10,665 nt of DNA from an uncultured Micavibrio sp. (lineage in GTDB: Bacteria > Pseudomonadota > Alphaproteobacteria > Micavibrionales > UBA1664), in assembly GCA_937896295.1 (NCBI GenBank), contig CALBME010000164.1:1-10665 (forward strand), written 5' to 3'. Positions 1 through 7,661 of this stretch are shown piece after piece. Both the position numbers and the translations under genes were made by a program. The first letter of the stretch is position 1; every line of letters begins with the position of its first letter. The notes beneath the pieces are model-generated. The model saw only the letters and a program-made list of their open reading frames with translations. It ran no database searches and had not been told where the DNA came from.

Positions 1-420
1 GGCCCCATCAACCTGAAACCCGGTGCCACCGCCGGATCTCAGATCCAGAACGAGGCAGCCCAGCGCGCGGCAGCCCAGGTCTATAATCCCGCACAGAAAA
101 TCGATCCCGCTGCTGCGGCAGCCGCGGCAGCCAACGCGCCCGACTATTCCGCCAGCACCTATAACCAGACGCGCAACGTAAAACCGGTCACCACGCAGAA
201 AAGCGCCGGTACCAGTCTGATCAAGGATCCGTTCCCGTCATGGTTCGGTGGCTATACGCCCCCGACTTTGGCGGAACTGCGCAGCGTAAAGGCGGCGCGT
301 GCGGCACAATATGCACGTAAGGATGCGGCCGAGGCGCAGGCCCGCCAGCAACAGCAGCAGCCCAAGCGTACCACCGCCTTCGGCACGACCAGTGAACAAA
401 AACGCCAGCAGGCGCAGTAA
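1..420 (+). CDS. C-terminal part of an Ala/Gln-rich protein of unknown function
   Basis: An open frame runs from the first base of the window to TAA at 418-420, so the start lies outside; 139 residues are visible. The composition is low in complexity: a run of eight alanines at about residues 38-45, then Asn/Thr/Gln-rich sequence, one more ordered stretch with aromatic and proline residues (PFPSWFGGYTPPTLAEL, about residues 77-93), an alanine/arginine helix-like part, and a tail with a QQQQQ run. I recognise no domain. The tail may be a disordered or coiled linker of an envelope protein, but this is inference. Only 31 bases separate its stop from the next start, and I see no terminator between them, so it may be the upstream member of the polysaccharide operon. 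Frame choice rests on the continuous reading and the spacing to the next gene. Confidence 0.65.
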   Translation, partial: GPINLKPGATAGSQIQNEAAQRAAAQVYNPAQKIDPAAAAAAAANAPDYSASTYNQTRNVKPVTTQKSAGTSLIKDPFPSWFGGYTPPTLAELRSVKAARAAQYARKDAAEAQARQQQQQPKRTTAFGTTSEQKRQQAQ

Positions 421-439
421 TCGTTATTCCTGAAAGTGC

Positions 440-444
440 AAGGG
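440..444 (+). promoter_or_regulatory. Ribosome binding site deciding the GTG start at 452
   Basis: AAGGG lies 7 bases before GTG at 452-454. An in-frame ATG at 479 has no comparable purine tract upstream, so GTG is the better start. Confidence 0.6.
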
Positions 445-451
445 TTGCCAT

Positions 452-1609
452 GTGCCGCTAAACGCGCATGATGCTGTGATGTTGACCCGCAAGCATGCCG
501 TTTTCGCCGCCGCCGCGATGTATGGGCTGTTCAGTTCGCCCACGCCTGATGCGCCGGGCATGACTGAATATCTGATCGTTGCGCTTATCGGTTTTGCTGG
601 CCTTCCCATGCGCCTGCCGCGTGAAAAATGGGTCCTGCCTTATACCGTGTTCATCCTCTACGGGCTTACCGTTCCCTTCATCATGGGCGCCTTCGCAGGT
701 CATGAGGGCGGCGGCATTCTGCGCGATGCGGTGGCCTTCTCTGCGCTCGCCCTGCCTTTGCTTCTGACGCAGCTTTACCCTGCCGGCGATCGCACGGCGC
801 AGCGCATGCTGCTCTTGATGCTGCTTGGAATCGGGGTTTTGTTTTCCATCCGCTACCTGCTATCGGTGGCAACACCGGCGGGTTTCCTTCGCGATCACGA
901 TCTTCTTTATCTCGCCAATTCTCCGCTGGTGGCTTTTGCCGGGGCCTGGATGCTGTTGCAGGGATCGTTCACTGAAACGCGGCCGGGCAGGGCGGCGCTC
1001 ATGTGTCTTTCATCGGTGATCCCCGTTCTGGCCATGATCGCCATGACTCAGCGCGCGACGGTGATGCTTCTGGCCTGCGCGTGGCTTGCGGGGTTTACCG
1101 TCTGTGTGGTCCGCAATCCGCGGCGTGCCCTTGTGCTGGGGCTGGTATTGGTTATCACCGGCATTCTGCTGGCCCCCTGGCCGGGATACGTCGCGCAGTC
1201 ATTTGCGGATAAGACCATGGCCGTAGGCTGGAATGCGCGCGGCGCCGAACTGGGCGCGCTGATGAACGCATCGATGGGCAATCCGCTGACGGCGATATTC
1301 GGATCAGGCTGGGGCAGCATGCTCAAATCCCCGGCCGTGGGCGATTTATGGGTGCGATTTTCGCACGCCCTGTTCACGTCCCTGTTGTGGAAAACCGGTT
1401 GGGTTGGATTTATCCTAAGTATCGCGGCTATGGGTACGCTGGTGGCCGCGGCTTTTCGCCGCCTTCGTCATGACATGGTCACCTTCACGGCCCTGATCCT
1501 GCCGCTTTTGCCCGCCCTGTTTCTGTATGGGTCGTATAAATCACTGTGTTTTGGCCTTTTGCTTCTGGGGCTTGCCGCCCTGCAATGGACAAAACCCGCG
1601 CAAGGATGA
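452..1609 (+). CDS. O-antigen ligase / Wzy polymerase-like membrane protein
   Basis: This 385-residue protein is mostly hydrophobic, with about ten to twelve predicted membrane segments (roughly residues 39-54, 63-80, 95-110, 117-137, 155-171, 183-219, 226-242, 306-335 and 345-378). Its plan is that of the O-antigen ligase/polymerase superfamily (WaaL, Wzy, PF04932): a conserved-looking arginine at the start of a helix (TQRATVML, residues 199-206), a large periplasmic loop at about 243-304 containing NPLTAIFGSGWG, and a histidine followed by a helix and Gly-Trp-Val-Gly (SHALFTSLLWKTGWVG, residues 304-319). Family members transfer or polymerise undecaprenyl-linked glycans on the periplasmic side of the inner membrane. 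Ligase and polymerase cannot be told apart by eye. The start is GTG with a Shine-Dalgarno; ATG at 479 is the alternative. The glycosyltransferase gene follows after 16 bases. Confidence 0.8.
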   Translation: MPLNAHDAVMLTRKHAVFAAAAMYGLFSSPTPDAPGMTEYLIVALIGFAGLPMRLPREKWVLPYTVFILYGLTVPFIMGAFAGHEGGGILRDAVAFSALALPLLLTQLYPAGDRTAQRMLLLMLLGIGVLFSIRYLLSVATPAGFLRDHDLLYLANSPLVAFAGAWMLLQGSFTETRPGRAALMCLSSVIPVLAMIAMTQRATVMLLACAWLAGFTVCVVRNPRRALVLGLVLVITGILLAPWPGYVAQSFADKTMAVGWNARGAELGALMNASMGNPLTAIFGSGWGSMLKSPAVGDLWVRFSHALFTSLLWKTGWVGFILSIAAMGTLVAAAFRRLRHDMVTFTALILPLLPALFLYGSYKSLCFGLLLLGLAALQWTKPAQG

Positions 1610-1625
1610 TAACCGTAACCCCCTC

Positions 1626-2885
1626 ATGGCAACGCAACGCGCCAGCATCCTGATCGTCAACCGCGTCTATCCGCCCCAGCGCGGATCGACGGGGCGTCTT
1701 CTGCATGATCTTGCCCGCCACTTCGTTAAAAACGGCCATGCCGTCACCATCCTGACCACGACATCCGGGAAGGCCACGCATAGCCGCCGCGGTCCCATCG
1801 GTATCAGCCGCGTCGGCGTGGATACGCGTACAGGGTTCATTCCCTATCTTAAAACCCTGTTCCGTCTTTACCGCGCGATTTTAAAACTGCCGCGTCATGA
1901 CGTGGTAATCACCCTGTCCGACCCGCCGATGCTCTACCTTGCGGGGTATCACGCAGCGCGCCGCAAACAATCCGCCCATATTCACTGGTGCCACGATCTT
2001 TATCCCGATCTTGCGCCGGTACTCGATTTCAATATTCCTGCGCCGCTATACCGGCTGGCATGGAAATGGGGCCGTGACGCGCTGGCCGGATCGGCCTGCG
2101 TCATTGCTATCAGCCGCTGCATGCAACGAAACATGGTGCGTACCGGCGTTGAGATGCGCCGCACGGCTGTCATTGAAAACTGGCCCGATCAGGAAATTGT
2201 CGCTCCTGCCGCCGCCGTGCCGTCGCCGGCACCCGCACAGAAGGAATTGCCCGATCAGGACAGGTTGCGCGAACGCCGCCTGTACAGCGATCCGGCGGGC
2301 CAGAAATTCCGCGTCCTCTATGCCGGTTCGATCAGCCGCGCCCATCCGGTTGACGCCATCATCGCGGCTGCGCGCATTCTGCTGAAATCCCAGCCCGATA
2401 TCGAACTGGTTTTTGTCGGCAAGGGTGCCGGTTTTGAGATGCTGGCACAGGCGCGCGCAAGCCAGGGGCTCGACAATATCCGCCTGATCCCGCCGCAGCC
2501 GCGGGCGGCACTCAAAAGCCTGATGGAATCGGGTGACATTCATCTTGTCACCATGCGGGACGAGGCGCTGGGCATGCTCATGCCGTCCAAATTCTATGCC
2601 TCGCTGGGGGCGCAGCGTCCCACCGTTTTCGTGGGGCCGGCCGAATGCGATATTGCCCGCCTGTGCGCCCAGTATAATTGCGGCCGGGTGGTGAAACCGG
2701 GCGATGGCCGGGCGCTGGCCGCTGCCATCAGCCTGTACCGCAACGATTCGGAAGCCTGGTTCCAGGCCCATGAAGGGGCCGGGAAGGCGCTGAAAGCGCG
2801 CCTTCCGCAAGAGGCTTTTGCCCTGTGGTCTAACGTGGTACGAAAAGTGCTGCATGAGCAGCGTTCTGACCGATCTGCAAAATAA
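1626..2885 (+). CDS. GT4-family glycosyltransferase, WcaI-like
   Basis: The protein has 419 residues with the two Rossmann halves of a GT-B enzyme. The N-terminal acceptor half starts with the strand ILIVNRVYPPQRGSTGR (residues 8-24), the usual Gly-rich loop of GT4 enzymes, and carries the DLYPD motif (124-128) typical of WcaI-type transferases. The C-terminal donor half starts with RVLYAGSISRAHPVD (229-243) and has FVGKGAG (263-269), ALGMLMPSKFYASLGAQRP (314-332) and GRVVKPGDG (353-361), corresponding to the nucleotide-sugar site. Such enzymes add a sugar to a lipid-linked oligosaccharide on the cytoplasmic face. The linker at about 191-215 is Pro/Ala-rich and longer than usual. ATG at 1626 is chosen because the ORF upstream of it only re-reads the end of the preceding gene; its Shine-Dalgarno is weak (AAGGA 19 bases upstream). 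The 3' end overlaps the next gene by 32 bases. Donor and acceptor cannot be read from the sequence. Confidence 0.85.
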   Translation: MATQRASILIVNRVYPPQRGSTGRLLHDLARHFVKNGHAVTILTTTSGKATHSRRGPIGISRVGVDTRTGFIPYLKTLFRLYRAILKLPRHDVVITLSDPPMLYLAGYHAARRKQSAHIHWCHDLYPDLAPVLDFNIPAPLYRLAWKWGRDALAGSACVIAISRCMQRNMVRTGVEMRRTAVIENWPDQEIVAPAAAVPSPAPAQKELPDQDRLRERRLYSDPAGQKFRVLYAGSISRAHPVDAIIAAARILLKSQPDIELVFVGKGAGFEMLAQARASQGLDNIRLIPPQPRAALKSLMESGDIHLVTMRDEALGMLMPSKFYASLGAQRPTVFVGPAECDIARLCAQYNCGRVVKPGDGRALAAAISLYRNDSEAWFQAHEGAGKALKARLPQEAFALWSNVVRKVLHEQRSDRSAK

Positions 2886-3672
2886 CCCCTGGGGCCTCTT
2901 ATGGGCCCATCGCCGTGCCGGCGCGATTGGCCTCGGGCTCGGCCTGGTCATCGGTCTTCTTCTGTGTATCATTCTGCCCAGCAGGTGGGAGGCGCGCATG
3001 GTCGTAGGCCCCGCCGGACGCGGCGCCAATGCCGACCTGTCGTCTCTGTTGCCGGCGTCCGAGTCCCCGACCATTCAGTACGTGTTGCAGCGCGTGGGGT
3101 CTGTGACCGCGGCTGATTTTTCTCTGTACGAAACCCTGATGACGACGCCGCGCGTCGCCCGCGCCCTGCAGAGGGATGAGGCGCTTTTGCCGCGTCTTGC
3201 CGATCTCTGCCGCAAATGTGCGCAAGACCCCGCCACGCTTGCTCAATGGCTTGATGCCCATATCCGCATCATGCCCGTCGGTGCGACACAACTGCGCCGG
3301 ATTACGCTTCAGCTGCACGACCGCGAACTGGCCGCCGATCTTTTAAGGGCGTTGCACCGCCTGACGGATGAAACCATCCGCACCGATGCCCGCACCCGCA
3401 CGGACGAACGCATCGCCTATCTGCGCGCGCAGCTGGGCATGGTGTCCAATCCCGACCATCGTGACGCGCTGGTGGGGCTTTTGAAAGAACAGGAACGAAC
3501 CCGCATGATGGTTGGCATCGACGACGATTACGCGGCTGAGAACGTTGATCCGCCCTCGATCCGGAACAAACCGTCTTTCCCGGATCCGGCGATTTTCCTG
3601 CCACTGTTCGGTATGCTGGGCCTTCTGGCGGGACTGGTGCAAAGCCTGTTCGGTCTGAAAATCAGAAAATGA
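2854..3672 (+). CDS. Wzz-type polysaccharide co-polymerase (chain-length determinant), no kinase domain
   Basis: This 272-residue protein has the layout of a chain-length regulator: a short cytoplasmic N-terminus, a first membrane helix at about residues 23-42, a periplasmic mainly helical domain (about 43-243), a proline-containing segment before the second helix (DPPSIRNKPSFPDP, 232-245), a second membrane helix at about 246-267 and a short basic tail (KIRK). Members form inner-membrane oligomers that set glycan length and can contact the outer-membrane exporter. The C-terminus ends right after helix 2, so there is no attached BY-kinase. The periplasmic domain contains a Cys pair (C119, C122). 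I chose ATG at 2854, which gives a normal MSSVLTDLQNNPWGLLW N-terminus; TTG at 2818 would extend the protein 12 residues into the previous gene. It overlaps the upstream gene by 32 bases and shares ATGA with the next, suggesting coupled translation. Confidence 0.8.
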   Translation: MSSVLTDLQNNPWGLLWAHRRAGAIGLGLGLVIGLLLCIILPSRWEARMVVGPAGRGANADLSSLLPASESPTIQYVLQRVGSVTAADFSLYETLMTTPRVARALQRDEALLPRLADLCRKCAQDPATLAQWLDAHIRIMPVGATQLRRITLQLHDRELAADLLRALHRLTDETIRTDARTRTDERIAYLRAQLGMVSNPDHRDALVGLLKEQERTRMMVGIDDDYAAENVDPPSIRNKPSFPDPAIFLPLFGMLGLLAGLVQSLFGLKIRK

Positions 3673-4490
3673 TCCCCGTTACCGTCATCGTCGTCACGAA
3701 AAACGAAGGCGATAACATCGCGCATTGCCTGCTGCCGCTGATTCCCAATTTTCAGCGCGTGATTGTCCTCGACTCCGCCTCGACCGATGACACCATGGCC
3801 TGCGCCAAATCCATGGGGGCGGATTTCGTACCTTTTGCATGGAACGAAAAATATCCCAAGAAACGCCAGTGGGCGCTCGAAAACCTGTTCGGCCTTGGTG
3901 ACTGGATCATGTTCATCGATGCCGATGAAGTCGTAACACCCGGCCTGATCCGTGAAATGCGGCTGTTATTTGCGCGGGGCAATCTGGCCGACGGTTACTT
4001 CGTGCGCGGTCGCTATGTGTGGATGGGCCGACGCCTTCGTTACGGCATGACGAATAACAAGCTGTGCCTGTTCCGGCGCGATAAATTCGTCTTTCCTCGC
4101 GTGAATGATCTGGACATCCCCGGCATGGGCGAGATCGAGGGGCATTACCAGCCCATACCCATCGACTCAGATGCCCGCATCGGCCAGCTTGAGCACGCGG
4201 TAATTCACCACAATCATAAGGGCAGGGGGGAATGGGACCGCCGACATGCGCGTTATGCCGAATGGGAAGCGCGGATGATCGCGCGTAAAGCCTTTCCGCC
4301 CGATCCGATCGCATGGCGCGAGGAAGTCAAGCAGCTGACCCGCGCCAGCATCCTCCGCCCTGCGCTGGTTTTCGCATGGTCTTACATTGTTAAGCTGGGC
4401 TTTCTCGACGGTGTTCCCGGTTTCGATTACGCCCTCAGCCGGGCGGGCTACGCGCGCGATGTCCTCAGACGGCTGCGCGCCATCCAGTAA
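3669..4490 (+). CDS. GT2-family glycosyltransferase, WaaE/LgtF-like
   Basis: The 273-residue protein has a GT-A fold nucleotide-sugar domain at its N-terminus: first strand and KNE loop (VTVIVVTKNEGDNIAHC, 4-20), DSASTDDT (35-42) binding the nucleotide, NEKYPKKRQWALE (59-71), and the metal-binding DAD in FIDADEVVTP (82-91). The later part has EHAVIHHNHKGRGEWDRRH (175-193) followed by RYAEWEA, matching the HHN...W..RH.RY..WEA pattern of the WaaE/KdtX and LgtF group, and a hydrophobic C-terminal segment (about 228-246) that probably associates with the membrane. Relatives add a beta-1,4-glucose to lipopolysaccharide core heptose, or act as the first transferase of capsule and exopolysaccharide synthesis; which applies here is open. 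Translation is probably coupled to the upstream gene through the ATGA overlap. The last 43 bases overlap the convergent - strand gene. Confidence 0.85.
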   Translation: MIPVTVIVVTKNEGDNIAHCLLPLIPNFQRVIVLDSASTDDTMACAKSMGADFVPFAWNEKYPKKRQWALENLFGLGDWIMFIDADEVVTPGLIREMRLLFARGNLADGYFVRGRYVWMGRRLRYGMTNNKLCLFRRDKFVFPRVNDLDIPGMGEIEGHYQPIPIDSDARIGQLEHAVIHHNHKGRGEWDRRHARYAEWEARMIARKAFPPDPIAWREEVKQLTRASILRPALVFAWSYIVKLGFLDGVPGFDYALSRAGYARDVLRRLRAIQ

Positions 4491-5107
4491 AGGCCGGGTG
4501 CGGTCTTTTTCACGAACAGGCTTAAATTCTGGATAAATGGCGCGAACGGCGCCCTGATGCCCAGTTCGCGGCGGATCTGTTTCTGCTCCTCGCGGGCCAG
4601 TTTTGTCTTCTGTTGCGAGATGCCGCCTTTTTCAAACACGCATACCGGAAACCCGACATACTTCGACCGGCCATTGGCCATGGCCTGCGCCGTGAATTTA
4701 TAGTCCGCCGCGATCTTGTAACGCGTGTCATAGCGAAGGCTGGCGCGCCGGAACGCCATGGCCTGGTGATGGGTCGGCATGCCGTAGGCCATGGTATGAT
4801 GGGCTGGTTTCAGGTGGCCGTCTTCGATGGCGTCGCCATATAGAAAATCGTAAGACGCATACGACGCCAGACGCGAAAGCACGTCGGGCGCGGCAAAGGT
4901 GTCGCCCGCATTCATGAAAATCAGGAAGGTGCCGCCCGCACGCGATATGCCCTTGTTCATAGCGTCGTAAATGCCGGCATCCTCTTCGATGTCGCCGTCA
5001 ATGACGATCCATTCATAGTCGAAAAAGCTTTGCGACTTGACGCTCTCGCGTGTGCGCGCGAACCCGTCCGGGTTGTTTTTGGTGATGGTGATGACGGAAA
5101 AAAGCAT
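4448..5107 (-). CDS. GT2-family glycosyltransferase, WcaE-like, with a shortened nucleotide-binding segment
   Basis: The 219-residue protein begins with a clear GT2 N-terminus (MLFSVITITKNNPDG, then WIVIDG at 33-38) and has GIYDAMNKGISRAGG (45-59), FMNAGDTF (64-71, the NAGD form of the metal-binding motif seen in WcaE-type enzymes), a HHQAMAFRR motif (113-121) and AADYKF (133-138). Such enzymes transfer a sugar to a lipid-linked acceptor in the cytoplasm. The odd point is that WIVIDG is followed almost directly by GIYDAMNKG, whereas relatives normally have a GGSTDGT-like stretch and some 20 further residues between them. The reading frame is intact. ATG at 5107 overlaps the TAA of the export gene by one base (TAATG) and has an AGGGGGG ribosome site 4 bases upstream (5112-5118), so the two are one transcription unit. 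The TAG stop lies 43 bases inside the opposing GT2 gene. Confidence 0.8.
   Translation of the reverse strand: MLFSVITITKNNPDGFARTRESVKSQSFFDYEWIVIDGDIEEDAGIYDAMNKGISRAGGTFLIFMNAGDTFAAPDVLSRLASYASYDFLYGDAIEDGHLKPAHHTMAYGMPTHHQAMAFRRASLRYDTRYKIAADYKFTAQAMANGRSKYVGFPVCVFEKGGISQQKTKLAREEQKQIRRELGIRAPFAPFIQNLSLFVKKTAPGLYWMARSRLRTSRA
4489..4510 (+). terminator. Possible intrinsic terminator of the + strand polysaccharide operon
   Basis: AAAGGCC (4489-4495) can pair with GGTCTTT (4502-4508, one G-U pair) around a 6-base loop, followed by the rest of a five-T run. It starts inside the TAA stop of the GT2 gene. The stem is short and part of the T run is in it, so this is tentative. It lies within the coding sequence of the opposing gene. 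Confidence 0.35.
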
Positions 5108-7596
5108 TAATCCCCCCTGTTGAGAAGATCATCCGCGTAAATGCCCGTAATGGCAATATTGGAAAGAATTTGTGTGATGTCCTTGGCCGTATCGATGAAA
5201 TCGAAAGGTTTGGGATCGCGCGGCACGACGATGGTCGACCCCGGCACGATCATCAGCGGTTTATAGGTCGCAAACTTGGTGGATCGCAGGGGCTGGGCCG
5301 ATCCGTCCGGGAAAACGATGAAGGCGCGGGCATTGTCTGCATGCATGGTGACGCCGCCCGCTTCGGCCAGGTAATCGCGGCTGGTTTTCTCAGCCCGGAA
5401 CTGCAGGGATGCAGGATTCATGACCTCGCCCGCCACGCGCACCGTCAGGGGCCGTTTGGGGATATAGATGACATCGCCCGTCTCAAGCAGGATGTCCTGC
5501 TGCGGGTCCTGACGTAAGACGCCGGGGTCCGCCTGAACGGTAATGCGGCCCACGGGCGCGATGGTCTTCATCTCGTCCACCAGTTCCTTGGCCATGGCCA
5601 TCTGTTCCATGTTGACCTTGCCGTCCTTGGTGTCGGCGGCCATGGCGATGGACCGTTCAAGGTCATGGGCGGCGATATTATATTTTTCTTTTTCGCGTTT
5701 ACGTTCGGCGCTGCGGGAAAACACCGTTCCGGGCGGATAGGCTTGGTCGGTGATGCCTCCCGCGCGTTCCAGCAGGGTAAGCAGCGTATCGCCGCGCATC
5801 AGGTCATAGGTGCCGGGGTTTCTGACTTCGCCCTTCAGTGTCACGCTCTGGCGTGTCACCGCCTCGAACCGGTCGGGCACACGCACCGCGTCGCCCGCGG
5901 TGACCGTGACGGTGCTGGCAAATTCGCCCGCCAGGTTGATGACATCGCGGTGGCTGATCATGCCGTCATCGGCCTGCAGGCCGGTATTGTTGCGGTTGAT
6001 TTCAATGCGGCTTAGATCCGCATCCGAAAGGGCGCCGCCCGCCACGTCCATCAGGCGTTTGACGGGAACAGGCCCTGCCACCGGCCACGTGCCGGGCAGG
6101 CGTACGGCGCCCTGAACGCTGACCATGTGTTCGCGCACGAACGTCACCACAATGGGCGGCAGGTCGCTCACGGCCTTGTCCTTGAGAATGCTTTGAATGT
6201 CGGCGCGGGACAAAAGCCGCACCTCGTCGCCTTCATGCAGGTCGATATCGCTGCGCCCTGCGAAAACATCCTGCGGCGAAAACGCCACCATATCCTGCGT
6301 CAGGTCGGATTCGCGCCTGCGGGTGATCAGGCCCATCAATGGATAGACGTCATCGCCAAAGGCCTGCGGGCTGCGCAGAAGGCTTGAGAGTTTTTTGTAC
6401 TGGCTCAGCGCAAAAGTACCGGGGCTGCGCGTTTCACCGGAAAGGGAAAACGACCCCGCTGCACGGTCCAGCGTGCGGTTGACAGCCAGGATCGCGCCGT
6501 CGCCAAGCGTACTTGCGGATGTAACCGATACGGGTTGGGCCACACGGCTGCCATTGCCTTTGGGCGACATCATCACCATGCGGTTTTGGCCTGCCGACAG
6601 AAGCCCGCCGGCCATTGTCACGGCATCCTGCGGCGTCATCTGTCCCGATACGGGCAACTCGTAAATGGCGGGTTTGCGGACGTCGCCGATCACCGCGATG
6701 GTTTTGCCCAGCGGCGGCACGATGATCCGGTCGCCGTCACGCAATGTCGGCAGGGTGGATGTGTCGGCGCCGTTCATCACGGAATAAAGGTCGATCGGCG
6801 TCGATGTGCCGTCACGGATCAGGCGAATCTGACGTAACGATCCCTCTGCGCTGACACCGCCGCTTTGCTCCAGCGCCTCAAGCACCGTCTGCAATGGGCT
6901 CAAGGCATGCCGTCCTGGCTGCGTGACATATCCGGCCACCAGCACCCCGATCTGCCGTATGTGTTCAAGGCTGATATAGATCTCGCCGTGATAGGTCTGC
7001 GCCTCCATCATCTTCTGCACATCCTGGCGAAGCGCGCCCAGCGTCTTGCCCGCCGCCGCGACAGGCGGCAGCAGGTCGATGTTCAGCGTGCCGCTGCGGT
7101 CGATCACATAGGTTTCATGATCCTTGCGCTCGCCCAGAAAGGCGATGTTCAGCCGGTCGCCCACGCCCAGGATATAATTATCCTGCACTTCGCCCGTGGC
7201 GGGCGCCGTGCTTCTGGCGTTGACGGACGGGCGTCCCAGGAAATCGTACCCGAACTGCGCAAGCGACGGATCGCCTGAAATCTCGCGGTAAAAACGCTCA
7301 ATCGGTGTCGGTGCTTTTTCATTCTGTGCCTGCGTTACCGGCGCTTCGCGTACAGGCGCAGAAAGTTTGGTATCGTCAGTCGGTAAAGGCTTGCGCAGAT
7401 GCGCGGGCAAAAGCCGTTCCAGTTCATCGACGCTGAAATCAGCGGCGGTGCCCGCGGCGTCATCGTCCGGCATCATCGCGGCCGGCGAGGGAAGCGGTGG
7501 ATCGCCCGCGCTTTCTGCATGCAGGACCTTGACCGGAACCATGCCCGCGGCCACATACATGAAAAGCAGCAATGCTAGCCTTCTGCGAATGGCCAA
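5107..7596 (-). CDS. Large multi-SLBB polysaccharide export protein (Wza-related)
   Basis: Numbered from TTG at 7596 (829 residues). A signal peptide has RRR (4-6), a hydrophobic core and a likely cut after LHA (25-27). A Pro/Ala-rich region follows, then a Poly_export domain (about 136-211, starting DNYILGVGDRLNIAFLG). About six SLBB-like units follow (about 216-294, 299-371, 382-462, 491-575, 584-713, 717-793), each with a V.G.V..PG.Y-type strand and most with an AGG near the helix. The fifth holds a charged helical insertion (about 628-681, ending IAPVGR). The tail (794-829, with DFIDTAKDITQILSNIAITG) resembles the amphipathic C-terminus of large exporters. Such proteins form the outer-membrane or periplasmic channel for glycan export. 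At over 800 residues it is about twice Wza (~380). No cysteine is visible, so it is not a lipoprotein. The start is uncertain: TTG at 7623 extends it by 9 residues, and ATG at 7560 would truncate the signal peptide. Confidence 0.88.
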   Translation of the reverse strand: MAIRRRLALLLFMYVAAGMVPVKVLHAESAGDPPLPSPAAMMPDDDAAGTAADFSVDELERLLPAHLRKPLPTDDTKLSAPVREAPVTQAQNEKAPTPIERFYREISGDPSLAQFGYDFLGRPSVNARSTAPATGEVQDNYILGVGDRLNIAFLGERKDHETYVIDRSGTLNIDLLPPVAAAGKTLGALRQDVQKMMEAQTYHGEIYISLEHIRQIGVLVAGYVTQPGRHALSPLQTVLEALEQSGGVSAEGSLRQIRLIRDGTSTPIDLYSVMNGADTSTLPTLRDGDRIIVPPLGKTIAVIGDVRKPAIYELPVSGQMTPQDAVTMAGGLLSAGQNRMVMMSPKGNGSRVAQPVSVTSASTLGDGAILAVNRTLDRAAGSFSLSGETRSPGTFALSQYKKLSSLLRSPQAFGDDVYPLMGLITRRRESDLTQDMVAFSPQDVFAGRSDIDLHEGDEVRLLSRADIQSILKDKAVSDLPPIVVTFVREHMVSVQGAVRLPGTWPVAGPVPVKRLMDVAGGALSDADLSRIEINRNNTGLQADDGMISHRDVINLAGEFASTVTVTAGDAVRVPDRFEAVTRQSVTLKGEVRNPGTYDLMRGDTLLTLLERAGGITDQAYPPGTVFSRSAERKREKEKYNIAAHDLERSIAMAADTKDGKVNMEQMAMAKELVDEMKTIAPVGRITVQADPGVLRQDPQQDILLETGDVIYIPKRPLTVRVAGEVMNPASLQFRAEKTSRDYLAEAGGVTMHADNARAFIVFPDGSAQPLRSTKFATYKPLMIVPGSTIVVPRDPKPFDFIDTAKDITQILSNIAITGIYADDLLNRGD

Positions 7597-7622
7597 CCCC
7601 TCTGAATGCTCTAAGACATGCA

Positions 7623-7651
7623 ATTATATGGGGTAAAAGATACAGGGAAAG
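7623..7651 (-). promoter_or_regulatory. Candidate promoter for the export gene
   Basis: On the - strand a perfect TATAAT occupies 7628-7623, with a weak -35 (CTTTCC, 7651-7646) 17 bases upstream. Transcription would begin near 7616, which supports a translation start downstream of the TTG at 7623. The same A/T patch (TTATAT at 7624-7629 on the + strand) could serve the divergent DUF1489 gene, but I see no good + strand -35. Confidence 0.4.
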
Positions 7652-7661
7652 TGCTTATCCA

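Noticed and set aside
2046..3074. Open frame of 342 codons on the - strand
   Set aside because: It is antisense to the GT4 and co-polymerase genes, which have clear family motifs. The product is rich in Arg, Gly and His with no domain, as expected of a shadow frame in GC-rich DNA.
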